The notes under the pieces are model-generated. The model was not told the DNA's origin. It saw only the letters and a list, made by a program, of their open reading frames with translations, and searched no databases. From NCBI GenBank assembly GCA_910584575.1, contig CAJUBG010000023.1:1-58762 (forward strand): 58,762 nucleotides of DNA, read 5' to 3'. The DNA is from an uncultured Dorea sp. Lineage in GTDB: Bacteria > Bacillota > Clostridia > Lachnospirales > Lachnospiraceae. A program made the position numbers and the translations under genes. Shown piece after piece: positions 1 to 9,102 of the stretch (positions within the stretch are counted from its first letter, which is position 1; each line of letters begins with the position of its first letter).

Positions 1-2537
1 CCGCCTTCTACCCCTACTATTATCGCCCCATTTTCCTGTGTCGAATATATCCTGCTTCCAATGCCTGCAAGCCTCTTTACCACTTCCTGATGCGGATGCC
101 CATACCGATTCTCTTGTCCTGCCGATATGAAAGCATACGCAGGCTGTACCTTCCGAAGAAATTCTTCAGTCGATGAGTTTTTTGAACCATGATGCGCCAC
201 CTTCAGAACCTCCCATGTACAATCCAGATAGCTTTCTTCTAACTGTTTTATAAGCTGCATTTCTCCTTCTCCCTCCACATCCCCAGTTAAAAGCATGTCG
301 AACTCACCGTATTGCACAGCTAATACCATAGATGCCTCATTACCTGATTCCAGCCCTGTACTGCCTGTCCCTAGCACAGCATTTTCCTGCCTTGATTCAG
401 CATCCTCTGATTTTATTTCCATATTCCCTGGCTGAATACATGTAAGCATCATTTCCCCTTCTCTGATACTTAGTCCTGGTTCTATCATAACTACACGGAT
501 TCCTCGATTCCTTGCTTTTCTTGCCAATTCTTCTAAAGCCTCATCCCACACCTCCTTCACCGGCAGAACCAGCGTCCCAATCTTCACACCAATATTCTGC
601 CTCTCAATCAGTTCTTCTACACCGTTCATATGGTCATTGTCCCCATGGGATATCAGCACGTAATCAAGCATGCCGACACCCTGAGATTTTAAGAATGGTT
701 CTAGCCTATACTGCCCCACCTTATTAACATCACTACTCCCACCATCAACCAGATATGTCCCGCCTTCCGGACCTCTCATGAAGATTCCGTCTCCCTGTCC
801 CACATCCAGAACTACCGCTGTTAGCTTCCCTGTCTCTCCAAAATGAGTCGTTAGAATCACAATTCCTGTCACCCATAGAAAAGCCACAAACCACCTTGAC
901 AACCTGTATCTATCTGTTTTTCCCCTCACTTTTCTATCTATACTTCCTGTTGGCATAACTCGTTCTTTTCTTCTATCTTTATCGTTCTTTCGTAATTCAC
1001 TCCTCTCATATGATAATAATCCCTGATTTTCTCGTATATCCTGTCCCCCTGATTCCTTCGCCGACAAGATGATATATCTTAACAAAATCAACCCTAAAAA
1101 CAAAAACCCATAATATACCGCTATCTGCCACATATCAGGTCTTCCAATTACAAGCCTCGCTCTCGGCAAACCAAGTGTTGTCTCACAGCTCACCTTATAA
1201 ATCCACAAAATTTTACTGCATATCCAAAACAGTAATACGGACACAGGAGCAAACCACAACGCCAACAGGCTTCCTGCCATTCCCAGAAATAACAATACCG
1301 ACATCAGCGGGATTACAAAAAGATTCAGAATAAAAGAATAAAGCGGAAATTCAAAGAAATAATAGAGCAGAATCGGAAGAATGACCAGATTAATACCAAT
1401 ACTTGCCGTCAATCCCCGCAAAACCCATTTTCCAACATACTCCCACACTATTTTTAAATATGCAGACAGGAGGTTGCTGTCTGTCTGTTGCTTTTTAGAA
1501 TTGTGTACATCCATTTTTCCAATACTTTGTTGTCCTGAACCATGTATACCCACCACTCCGTCACTTTGCTGCTTAACGGCAGAATAGGCTTCCATAACCG
1601 GCACCACCATCAAAATAGCGAACACCGCCCCAAAAGACAGCCAGAACCCGCCGTCATACAGACTAAGCGGACGCCATAATAACACCGCAACCGCCGCCAC
1701 AGAGAGCGCCGTCGGCGCATCGTAATGCCGCCCCGTCATATCTGCCCCCACCCGAAACAGAAACATCGTAAACGCCCGCACCGCAGATATGGTAAACCCA
1801 ATCATCAGAATATATAACACCAAAAATAAGATGCCAAATACCCCGCCAACCGGATAAGACCCTGTAATCCTCCGCAATATTTTATACATCCCAATCCCAA
1901 TAAAGGATAAATGTAATCCCGATATGGCCAATATATGCCCAATCCCATTCACCTGGTAAAGCGTTTTAACTCCCTGGTCCATCTCAGCCTTCTCCCCCAA
2001 CAGCATGGCGCCCATCGTCGCCCCATCCTCCCTGCCAAGTCCGGACACCAGAGCTTCCTTCCACATACTCCTAAAATCCGCAAGCCCCTTTCTCCATTTC
2101 CACACACAGCTATCCATGATCCTAACCTCCTTAGCCCTCACCTGACAATGGATGCCCTGAATCTGATAATAACGCTTCTGGTCAAAGTTTCCAGGATTTC
2201 TTGCCTCTTGAAAAAAAGAAACCCTCCCCTCGGCTCTCACAATATTGCCCATATTAATCTGTAAATCGGGATCTGCATAGATAATAATTTTTGATTCCTG
2301 AAATTTTTTCTTCTGATACTGAATAGAATTGTCTTTTAGATACAACGCCTGACTCTCTGATTTTGGCTCAACACGGTACACCCGTCCCTGCACTGTGACC
2401 GTCTCCTTTTGCGGTACAGCCGCCCGAAGCGGTGAGGGACGAAGCTCACTGATGAGCCTGTCCTCCCCGTACAGCACAGCCGCAGTAATAACCGTCAGCA
2501 CAATCAGGCACAAAGATAATAACTGCCTGTTTTTCAT
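1..2537 (-). CDS. comEC: ComEC/Rec2 DNA-uptake channel (3' end cut by window edge)
   Basis: ComEC forms the membrane channel that carries single-stranded DNA into the cell during transformation. The frame is open from ATG 2537 to base 1 (845 codons), and the last residues seen (GAIIVGVEG) suggest that only a few codons are missing. The order is a signal-anchor helix, an OB-like soluble segment, a hydrophobic Competence domain (about residues 190-520, including HILAISGLHLSFIG) and a C-terminal metallo-beta-lactamase-like domain. That domain shows DVGQGD, the metal-site motif ISHGDNDH and later VAHHGSKNS. It lies 7 bases after the gerM-like gene and is probably co-transcribed with it. A comEA-like gene is upstream in the same direction. 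I saw no frameshift. Identification is firm; whether the strain is actually transformable is not shown. Confidence 0.95.
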   Translation of the reverse strand, partial: MKNRQLLSLCLIVLTVITAAVLYGEDRLISELRPSPLRAAVPQKETVTVQGRVYRVEPKSESQALYLKDNSIQYQKKKFQESKIIIYADPDLQINMGNIVRAEGRVSFFQEARNPGNFDQKRYYQIQGIHCQVRAKEVRIMDSCVWKWRKGLADFRSMWKEALVSGLGREDGATMGAMLLGEKAEMDQGVKTLYQVNGIGHILAISGLHLSFIGIGMYKILRRITGSYPVGGVFGILFLVLYILMIGFTISAVRAFTMFLFRVGADMTGRHYDAPTALSVAAVAVLLWRPLSLYDGGFWLSFGAVFAILMVVPVMEAYSAVKQQSDGVVGIHGSGQQSIGKMDVHNSKKQQTDSNLLSAYLKIVWEYVGKWVLRGLTASIGINLVILPILLYYFFEFPLYSFILNLFVIPLMSVLLFLGMAGSLLALWFAPVSVLLFWICSKILWIYKVSCETTLGLPRARLVIGRPDMWQIAVYYGFLFLGLILLRYIILSAKESGGQDIRENQGLLSYERSELRKNDKDRRKERVMPTGSIDRKVRGKTDRYRLSRWFVAFLWVTGIVILTTHFGETGKLTAVVLDVGQGDGIFMRGPEGGTYLVDGGSSDVNKVGQYRLEPFLKSQGVGMLDYVLISHGDNDHMNGVEELIERQNIGVKIGTLVLPVKEVWDEALEELARKARNRGIRVVMIEPGLSIREGEMMLTCIQPGNMEIKSEDAESRQENAVLGTGSTGLESGNEASMVLAVQYGEFDMLLTGDVEGEGEMQLIKQLEESYLDCTWEVLKVAHHGSKNSSTEEFLRKVQPAYAFISAGQENRYGHPHQEVVKRLAGIGSRIYSTQENGAIIVGVEG

Positions 2538-2544
2538 TTCTCTC

Positions 2545-3507
2545 CTATTTTCCGCCGTCCTCCACAAGATTCTGATCCCTTGAGAGGGGCTTGCTCAAAT
2601 CAATAACTCCCATGTACTTGATATTAGTCTCTCCGTTCACCGAAATCTGCACCTGGCTGGACGCCCCGCCGTCCACAATAGAATTAACGATTGCATAGAC
2701 GGCAACACTTGGCTCCGACACACAGGTATTATTCAAAAAACCTTCATCCAAGTTTACATAACACACCGTATCCTTAACAGACACCCCGATTACCTTGGTC
2801 TCCGCAGGAATGACAGGACAAAGCCCGTCCATAGAAGGTCCCTTAATCAACTGATCCACAATCAGCCTCTCAATAGACATGTTACTATTATAGCGGACGC
2901 TGACCTCCTCCGAAATCAGCCTGTCACCGTTCTCATTTGCAAAATACAGCTTTAATTTCTTGGGCTGGTACAGATGCAGAGAGGAGCCCTTATACTGCAG
3001 GAAATCCTCCGCGCCCATATACCCGATTACATTTCCCATACTGTCTGTCAGCGGTTCATCCTCAATAAAAAAATCAATATACTCGATTCCCTTAAGCTGC
3101 GACAGCGTCAGCACCACAGCCGCCCGAAGCAATACCTCCTCCTCCGGCTTCATCCTGTCATACCCACTGCTGAAATGGATATCCAGGATCTCATCCGTCA
3201 GGACCCAATCCCTGACATAGACTCCGGAAGGAAAAACACTTTTATTTTCAATAGATTCCGGCTCCTTGCGCATCATGTACAGCATATCCACAACCGCATT
3301 CTCCTCCGTTGAATTCGTCGTGGTATACTCTACTTTGTCAAGGGACGTGCCTTCCATGTTCGTATAATAGATATACATCCCACCCTTGCCTGACTCTTTT
3401 CCGGATTCCTTCACAAAACTGCACCCCGCCGCAAAAAGCAACGCTAATATCAGGCATAAGAGAAAAAGCTTGTGAAACGTTCTGCCAAATTTTCTGTTCT
3501 GTCCCAT
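2545..3507 (-). CDS. GerM-like spore lipoprotein, two GerMN domains
   Basis: A 320-residue predicted lipoprotein. The N-terminus has a positively charged start, a hydrophobic stretch and a lipobox LFAAGC, so Cys29 should be lipidated. Two tandem GerMN repeats follow (about residues 44-170 and 185-305); the second carries KVIGVSVKDTVCYVNLDEGF, typical of the family. In Bacillus, GerM works at the engulfment septum/germination interface in the space between mother cell and forespore membranes. Here it sits 11 bases after a histidine-kinase gene and 7 bases before comEC, an unusual mixture of sporulation and competence functions. The ATG at 3507 has a weak purine-rich site (GGGGGCGAGGAC). Confidence 0.85.
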   Translation of the reverse strand: MGQNRKFGRTFHKLFLLCLILALLFAAGCSFVKESGKESGKGGMYIYYTNMEGTSLDKVEYTTTNSTEENAVVDMLYMMRKEPESIENKSVFPSGVYVRDWVLTDEILDIHFSSGYDRMKPEEEVLLRAAVVLTLSQLKGIEYIDFFIEDEPLTDSMGNVIGYMGAEDFLQYKGSSLHLYQPKKLKLYFANENGDRLISEEVSVRYNSNMSIERLIVDQLIKGPSMDGLCPVIPAETKVIGVSVKDTVCYVNLDEGFLNNTCVSEPSVAVYAIVNSIVDGGASSQVQISVNGETNIKYMGVIDLSKPLSRDQNLVEDGGK

Positions 3508-3518
3508 GTCCTCGCCCC

Positions 3519-4964
3519 CTAAGATACATATGTCAACGGAATCCGCACGGTAAACGTAGTCCCTTCTCCAACCTGGCTGTATACTCTCACCGCCCCCCTG
3601 TGCATAACCACAGCGCTTCTTGCGATGGCAAGCCCAAGGCCCGTTCCGCCAATCTCTCTGGAATGAGACTTGTCCACACGGTAAAATCGCTCAAAGACAT
3701 GCTCGATAGCGCTTTCCGGAATCCCAATTCCTGAATCCGCCACTTCAATATAACAGTTCTTATGATCCGCATTCAGAGATACATGCACCCATCCGTCATC
3801 CTTATTATACTTGATTCCATTTTCAACAAGATTCGTCAGCGCAAGGGACATCTTTACCTCGTCAACCTCCGCCGTAACCGGACGAAAGCTTTCCAGCACC
3901 AGCTCGATATTGCGCGTCGCCGCAATCGGACGAAGCCTCTTTAAAATCTTCTCAATCAACACATTCATATTCTCTGACTTGATGTTCAGCGTATTGGCAG
4001 TCTTGTCCATCTTAACCAGAGACAGAAGGTCGTTGATAATCTTATTCTCCCTCTCAATCTCCTCGGACAGATCTCCCATAAACTCCTTATACAACTCTGC
4101 CGGCACGTCCTCCTGAATCAGCAGAGAATCCGCCAGCACCTTCATAGACGTAAGAGGAGTTTTTAACTCATGAGATACATTAGAAACAAATTCGTTTCTT
4201 GAGTCATCCAAAACTTTCATCCTGCCTAACATCTTGTTAAATGCATCCGATATCAGCATAGTCTCTGTATAAGTCTGTTCATGAAGGTAATCTGCATCGT
4301 ACCCCTCCGTTACTGCCGCTATGGAACGGCTTATACGCTGAAAGGGCCTGACCATCGCGAACCCTGCCGAGAATGCCAGAATCACGGTTACAATCCCGAT
4401 TGTCAGACAGACAATCAGAATACGCTCGTCCAGCCCCTCCACACTGTCAACAATCATATCAGTGGACACACTAATCAGCATTACACCGACAGATTTTTCT
4501 GTGCCCTTATCCAGAATGGGTGAAGTAACTTCGATATAACGGTTCCTGGCATCATAATTGCTGGTGCCTTTTCCCTGAAAACACCGTATGACATCCTCGG
4601 ATACAATGGTCTTTCCCTTGTCCATATCATATGTATCCTCCTGTATACGGAAATCATGGTCGATCACCATAACACGCCCATTATAAATATTCGACATCTG
4701 GACCAGCTCAGACCGGAGAATTTCAGATGTTTCGCCAGTCAGGTAATTCGCGTCACTCAACTGGTTACAAAGAATTGTACATTGATTCTGTATCTCCGCA
4801 GTCCGCATGGCTACCTCCCGCTTCTCATAGCTGCTTAAGACAATCCCTCTTAAGACAAAAGCCGGAACCACTCCCACCAGTATAACCAGAAGGATAATCC
4901 GGACGCGGAGACTCTTTAAAATATTCCATTTCAGATATTTCTTAACCCCTGAAATAATAACCAA
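3519..4964 (-). CDS. Membrane sensor histidine kinase (PhoR/WalK type)
   Basis: The sensor half of a two-component pair. It has an N-terminal membrane helix (about residues 21-45), an extracytoplasmic sensing region, a second helix (about 182-205) and a HAMP region. The HisKA box SHELKTPLTS has phospho-acceptor His265, and the ATPase core shows NLVENGIKYNK (N box), DSGIGIP (G1) and GGTGLGLAI (G2). The gene overlaps the end of the response-regulator gene by 23 bases. The start is uncertain: the listed start is a TTG inside the regulator gene, with no well-placed Shine-Dalgarno site, and a start at the CTG near residue 11 is possible. The overlap implies translational coupling. The signal sensed cannot be read from the sequence. 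Confidence 0.9.
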   Translation of the reverse strand: MVIISGVKKYLKWNILKSLRVRIILLVILVGVVPAFVLRGIVLSSYEKREVAMRTAEIQNQCTILCNQLSDANYLTGETSEILRSELVQMSNIYNGRVMVIDHDFRIQEDTYDMDKGKTIVSEDVIRCFQGKGTSNYDARNRYIEVTSPILDKGTEKSVGVMLISVSTDMIVDSVEGLDERILIVCLTIGIVTVILAFSAGFAMVRPFQRISRSIAAVTEGYDADYLHEQTYTETMLISDAFNKMLGRMKVLDDSRNEFVSNVSHELKTPLTSMKVLADSLLIQEDVPAELYKEFMGDLSEEIERENKIINDLLSLVKMDKTANTLNIKSENMNVLIEKILKRLRPIAATRNIELVLESFRPVTAEVDEVKMSLALTNLVENGIKYNKDDGWVHVSLNADHKNCYIEVADSGIGIPESAIEHVFERFYRVDKSHSREIGGTGLGLAIARSAVVMHRGAVRVYSQVGEGTTFTVRIPLTYVS

Positions 4965-5631
4965 CTCCCCATTTTGTATAGACGTATTTAGGATCGCTCG
5001 GATTCGTCTCTATCTTTTCTCTCAGCCTTCGTATATGTACATCTACCGTCCTCGCATCGCCGGGATACTCATATCCCCACACAATATTCAGCAGATTCTC
5101 ACGGCTGTAAACTTTGTTCGGATTCATGGCAAGCAGCTCAAGCAGGTCGAATTCCTTGGCAGTCAGGTTGACCTCACGTTCTCCGATGACAACACGCCTG
5201 CTCTCACAGTCAATCTTCATACTGCCCTTAACAATCAGCTTGTCGTTCACCTGGCTTGGCCCCCGCTTGCCTGTCCGGCGCATAATCGCCTTAATCCTCG
5301 CCTTGACCTCCAGGATATTGAATGGCTTTGTGATATAGTCGTCCGCCCCGTATTCCAGTCCGAGTATCTTATCCATATCATCGTTCCTTGCAGTCAGCAT
5401 CACAACCGGAACGTCGGAAAACTCCCGAATCTGCTGACATACCTCGAATCCATCGTGCTTCGGAAGCATGATATCCAGAAGGATCATATCGTAAGCATTC
5501 TCCTTCGCCAGTTTAAGCGCCTCCTCTCCGTCGTAGGCACAGTCAACCTCCATCCCGTCCTGCTCAAGACTGAAACGGATTCCTTTCACGATTAATTTTT
5601 CATCATCTACCACCAATACCCGTCTGCTCAT
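4942..5631 (-). CDS. OmpR/PhoB-family response regulator
   Basis: 229 residues: an N-terminal receiver domain (about 1-120) with the acidic pair at residues 9-10, phospho-acceptor Asp53 in DMILLDIMLPKHDG and the conserved Lys of DDYITKPF. The C-terminal winged helix (about 130-229) contains LTAKEFDLLELLAMN and VDVHIRRLREKIE. Its start is well supported by AGGAGAGAGTAG before the ATG. It partners the overlapping kinase gene. The family resembles WalR/PhoP/ResD, but the neighbours (no yycH/yycI, but gerM- and comEA-like genes) do not support calling it the essential WalRK system. Confidence 0.93.
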   Translation of the reverse strand: MSRRVLVVDDEKLIVKGIRFSLEQDGMEVDCAYDGEEALKLAKENAYDMILLDIMLPKHDGFEVCQQIREFSDVPVVMLTARNDDMDKILGLEYGADDYITKPFNILEVKARIKAIMRRTGKRGPSQVNDKLIVKGSMKIDCESRRVVIGEREVNLTAKEFDLLELLAMNPNKVYSRENLLNIVWGYEYPGDARTVDVHIRRLREKIETNPSDPKYVYTKWGVGYYFRG

Positions 5632-5641
5632 CTACTCTCTC

Positions 5642-6364
5642 CTAATTGACCCCGATCTGATCCTTAACCTTGTTAAATACGCCTTCCTTAATCCCTTCGA
5701 CCTCCATCAGTTCCTCAATCCTCTGGAAGCCTCCATGTTCTTCTCTGTAAGCGATAATAGATGCCGCTTTTGCTTCTCCGATACCGCTTAATGTCATCAG
5801 TTGTTCTTTGGATGCCGTGTTCAGGTTTATCCTTCCATCATCGGCGGCCTGACCTCGCTTCATTACATTCCCGCTGTCTGACTCACCCTGCCGTACTTCA
5901 TAAACGCCTCCATATACCCCTAAAGCCGCTTCTTCTCTGGATGGTACATAAATCTGCTGTCCGTCCTCGGCCTGCGCCGCTTGGTTAATCTGGTCGCCTG
6001 CGCCGTTCTCAAGAATACCGCCTGCCGCCTGGATTGCTTCATACAGACGGCTGCCTGCCGAGAGTGGATATACTCCTGGATTGGCGACCTCGCCGCATAC
6101 ATGGACATAGACAACGCCTGTATCCGACTTATCCTCCGTATCATCTGCGCCATTGGCGGCTTTCGTGTCCTCTGCCTCTTGAGCCTTAAGAATCTCCTGA
6201 CCTTCGGGGAATTCCTCCTGGGGTACTTTCTCTGCGTCCTCATCTGTCAGACAGACAAGTTCTTCTCCTTCTGTTCCTCCTGCGCATCCTGTCAGCAAGA
6301 ACAACAGCACCACAGCAAATACTATGGCAGTCATAACCATCTTATTAAACATCCCTCTATGCAT
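5642..6364 (-). CDS. ComEA-like lipoprotein with SLBB and helix-hairpin-helix domains
   Basis: About 240 residues from ATG 6364, chosen because AAAGGAG lies 5 bases upstream; a longer frame to 6436 has no such site. The N-terminus is a lipoprotein signal (hydrophobic stretch, then LLTGCAGG). An acidic linker follows, then an SLBB domain (VYVHVCGEVANPGVYPLSAG) and a C-terminal double helix-hairpin-helix (RINLNTASKEQLMTLSGIGE). ComEA proteins bind double-stranded DNA outside the membrane and hand it to the uptake machinery. Usual ComEA has a transmembrane anchor; here a lipid anchor is predicted. It is only 10 bases from the response-regulator gene, so the regulator, kinase, gerM-like gene and comEC may share its transcript. 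Confidence 0.88.
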   Translation of the reverse strand: MHRGMFNKMVMTAIVFAVVLLFLLTGCAGGTEGEELVCLTDEDAEKVPQEEFPEGQEILKAQEAEDTKAANGADDTEDKSDTGVVYVHVCGEVANPGVYPLSAGSRLYEAIQAAGGILENGAGDQINQAAQAEDGQQIYVPSREEAALGVYGGVYEVRQGESDSGNVMKRGQAADDGRINLNTASKEQLMTLSGIGEAKAASIIAYREEHGGFQRIEELMEVEGIKEGVFNKVKDQIGVN

Positions 6365-6451
6365 ATAAACTCCTTTACAGTCTGTCGAAACTGCAAATAC
6401 CCCGTATATGCATCTGCGCGGCAACTGCCGCATCATTTCCTAATCATTGTA

Positions 6452-6883
6452 CTATTTCCACTGAAAAATTGCAACTCCAATCAGAGCAATTCCCATCCCG
6501 ATTATCTTTCTCCACTCAAGCGGCTCCTTCTCCACGCCGAACAATCCCAAAAGCTCAATCACATAGGCAACAATCAACTGGGCGATTACAATCAAAAGCG
6601 CCGCCTTGGCAGGGCCAAGCTGCTCCATGCTCTTTATGACGGTCAGCGTAATCCCCGCGCCTATGACTCCCCCAAGGAGTACATATTTGGGCTCTACCTT
6701 CGTGATGGCCATAATATTGTCACGGCCTGCAATGAGCCACGCTATGGCGCACACCGCAAACGCCGTAAGCTGCACCCATCCGTTACTGACCCACATTCCC
6801 GTTGTCTTCGTCACCTGTGTATTGAATACCCCCTGTACGCTCATAAGAGCTCCCGACAGGATTGCAATAAAAAAACCAATCAT
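6452..6883 (-). CDS. DMT-family small membrane protein (YdcZ/DUF606)
   Basis: 143 residues, almost entirely four to five hydrophobic helices, starting MIGFFIAILSGALMSVQGVFN, the pattern of the YdcZ (DUF606) half-size members of the drug/metabolite transporter superfamily. Such proteins often work as dimers; their substrates are mostly unknown. The start is supported by AAGGAGGTAGATTCA before the ATG. It lies between argD (98 bases upstream on the same strand) and the comEA-like gene, and its role in either context is unclear. Confidence 0.82.
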   Translation of the reverse strand: MIGFFIAILSGALMSVQGVFNTQVTKTTGMWVSNGWVQLTAFAVCAIAWLIAGRDNIMAITKVEPKYVLLGGVIGAGITLTVIKSMEQLGPAKAALLIVIAQLIVAYVIELLGLFGVEKEPLEWRKIIGMGIALIGVAIFQWK

Positions 6884-6981
6884 TGAATCTACCTCCTTCT
6901 TCCTTCGGAACGCTTCTTTCGGATAGTATGTCCAATGATTGGCCTTTTATAACTCGCTCAAAAAACTCATTATGAAATAAC

Positions 6982-8157
6982 TTAGAGCACACCTTTTAAT
7001 ATTTCAATCATTTCATCAATCTGTTCTTTTTCTATAACAAGAGGCGGTACGAGACGTATGACGTTATCTCTCGCACTGATAATCAGAAGTCCTTTCTCAA
7101 GAGCCTGGTTAATAATCTCTCCTGCCGGCCTTCTCACCTTGATTCCCTGTATCAGTCCGATTCCTCTGCACTCAAGCACCTGGTCAGAGTCTGCTGCCAA
7201 TTCCTTAAGCTTTTCCGCCAGATACACCCCCATCTCCCTTACATGGGATACCAAATCCTCTTTTTCAAAAATCTCCACCGTCTTTGCCACCGCCGCACAC
7301 GCAAGCGGATTGCCTCCGTAAGTGGTTCCATGGTCGCCGGGCTCTAAGGAATACTCAGCAACTTCATCAGTCATGGCAAATGCCCCCACCGGCAGACCGC
7401 TTCCGATTCCCTTTGCCATAGCCATAATATCCGGCTTTGTGCCATAGGACTGCCAGGCAAACATCTCTCCCGTGCGTCCCATGCCGCACTGAATCTCGTC
7501 ACAGATCATCAGGATTCCTTCCTGGTCACAGAGCTTACGTATTCCCTCCATGAACTCCTGAGACGCCTGGTTGATACCGCCCTCCCCCTGAAGGGCCTCC
7601 AGAATAATCCCACAGGTCTTGTCCGTAACCTGTGCCTTCACACTGTCCAGATCATTAAATTCCGCAAATTTCACTCCGGAAATCAAAGGCTCAAACGGAG
7701 TCCTGTAAGCTTTACTTCCGGTCACAGATACAGCCCCCATGCTTCGTCCATGGAAAGAATGTTCCATGGCAATGAATTCGTATCTTCCGGTTCCTTTCTT
7801 CCAGGCGTATTTTCTCGCCGCCTTCAGCGCACCCTCGATAGCCTCAGTTCCGCTGTTGGTAAAAAATACCCGATCCATTCCTGTGATCCGCCGCAATGCC
7901 GTCGCCGCCTTGCCGCATGTGGTGTTATAAAACAGATTGGATGTATGGGTCAGACAATCAATCTGATTCTTTAACGCCTGATTTAATTCCTGATTTCCGT
8001 AACCCAGACCGCACACTGCGATCCCTGCCGCAAAATCAAGATATTTCTTCCCGTCAGTATCATAGAGATAGACGCCCTCTCCTCTTTCAAGCACTACGGG
8101 GAAACGGTTATAAGTATGTACAAGTCCTTTTTTTGTTTCTTCTATATACTGATTCAT
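6982..8157 (-). CDS. argD: Acetylornithine aminotransferase
   Basis: Catalyses the PLP-dependent transfer of the amino group from glutamate to N-acetylglutamate semialdehyde, giving N-acetylornithine. 391 residues, the normal class-III aminotransferase length. Visible signatures are FTNSGTEAIEGALKAARKYA, ILMICDEIQCGMGRTGEMFA and the PLP-lysine region AMAKGIGSGLPVGAF. The start is preceded by GGAGAAAAGAA. It is the last gene of the argC-GNAT-argJ-argB-argD operon, 32 bases after argB. The arginine-operon context argues for ArgD rather than ornithine or GABA aminotransferase. Confidence 0.96.
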   Translation of the reverse strand: MNQYIEETKKGLVHTYNRFPVVLERGEGVYLYDTDGKKYLDFAAGIAVCGLGYGNQELNQALKNQIDCLTHTSNLFYNTTCGKAATALRRITGMDRVFFTNSGTEAIEGALKAARKYAWKKGTGRYEFIAMEHSFHGRSMGAVSVTGSKAYRTPFEPLISGVKFAEFNDLDSVKAQVTDKTCGIILEALQGEGGINQASQEFMEGIRKLCDQEGILMICDEIQCGMGRTGEMFAWQSYGTKPDIMAMAKGIGSGLPVGAFAMTDEVAEYSLEPGDHGTTYGGNPLACAAVAKTVEIFEKEDLVSHVREMGVYLAEKLKELAADSDQVLECRGIGLIQGIKVRRPAGEIINQALEKGLLIISARDNVIRLVPPLVIEKEQIDEMIEILKGVL

Positions 8158-8189
8158 TTCTTTTCTCCATATAAAGTTTCTCTTTCGGA

Positions 8190-9089
8190 TTATTCCCCGT
8201 GGTAAAATTTTTCTTCAGTGTCATTTAACATTGCTGTTCCAATTCCCTTATTGGTAAATATTTCAAGGAGGAGACAGTGGGGAATCCGTCCGTCCAAAAT
8301 ATGCACCCTCGAAACGCCGTTCTCGATTGCATCTATACAATTCTGGAGTTTCGGCAGCATACCGCCTCCAATATATCCTTCCTCCATCAAAGCCTTTCCC
8401 TCGGATACACGCAGTTCGGATATCAGTGTAGACGGCTCCTTTGGATCCTTGTAGACTCCCTCAATATCCGTCAGAAACGCCAGCTTCTCCGCATGGACTG
8501 CCCTTGCAATGGCGCAGGCCGCATCATCTGCATTGATATTATATGTACAAAAGTTCTCATCCATTCCTACCGGACACACAATCGGAAGAAAATCTTTTTC
8601 CAGAAGGTCAAAAAGAATATCCGCGTTCACCTGCTTTACTTCACCCACAAAGCCGATATCCTCCCCATCCGCATACTTTTTCTCCACCTTAAGCAGCGCG
8701 CCGTCCTTTCCGCTGATTCCGATAGCTCGGACTCCCAGGCTCTCCACAAGCTGTACCAGCCCTTTGTTCACCTTACCAAGCACCATCTCCGCAAGCTCCA
8801 TTGTAGCTTCGTCCGTCACCCGAAGCCCATTGACAAATTCCGGTTCCATACCAACCTTACCGACCCATTTGCTGATCTCCTTGCCGCCGCCATGGACAAT
8901 AATTGGCTTAAAGCCTACCAGCTTTAAAAGAGTCACATCCTGAATCACCTGCTCTTTTAACTGCTCGTCCACCATCGCGCTTCCGCCGTATTTAACAACA
9001 ATAATCTTCCGGTTAAACCGTTGAATATAAGGGAGGGCTTCAATCAAAACCTCTGCCTTATCCAGATATTTCTGCATTGATTGATTCAT
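8190..9089 (-). CDS. argB: Acetylglutamate kinase
   Basis: Phosphorylates N-acetylglutamate with ATP, the second step of the acetylated arginine pathway. 299 residues from ATG 9089, chosen because AAGGAG lies 9 bases upstream and the protein then begins MNQSMQKYLDKAEVL like relatives; a longer frame into argJ lacks this support. Amino-acid kinase motifs are seen: IIVVKYGGSAM, PIIVHGGGKEIS and FLTDIEGVYKD. The N-terminal helix is of the type found in arginine-sensitive hexameric enzymes, so feedback inhibition by arginine is plausible but inferred. The gap to argJ is 13 bases. Confidence 0.96.
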   Translation of the reverse strand: MNQSMQKYLDKAEVLIEALPYIQRFNRKIIVVKYGGSAMVDEQLKEQVIQDVTLLKLVGFKPIIVHGGGKEISKWVGKVGMEPEFVNGLRVTDEATMELAEMVLGKVNKGLVQLVESLGVRAIGISGKDGALLKVEKKYADGEDIGFVGEVKQVNADILFDLLEKDFLPIVCPVGMDENFCTYNINADDAACAIARAVHAEKLAFLTDIEGVYKDPKEPSTLISELRVSEGKALMEEGYIGGGMLPKLQNCIDAIENGVSRVHILDGRIPHCLLLEIFTNKGIGTAMLNDTEEKFYHGE

Positions 9090-9102
9090 GATACCAAACT
9101 CC

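Noticed and set aside
1..2537. Apparent absence of a long protein in the first 2.5 kb, suggesting a broken region
   Set aside because: The minus-strand frame is open from ATG 2537 to the window edge and reads as intact ComEC. It simply lacks a stop inside the window.
4942..5631. Assignment of the two-component pair to the essential WalRK system
   Set aside because: The domains fit many OmpR-type pairs, and the walRK neighbours (yycH, yycI, yycJ) are absent.
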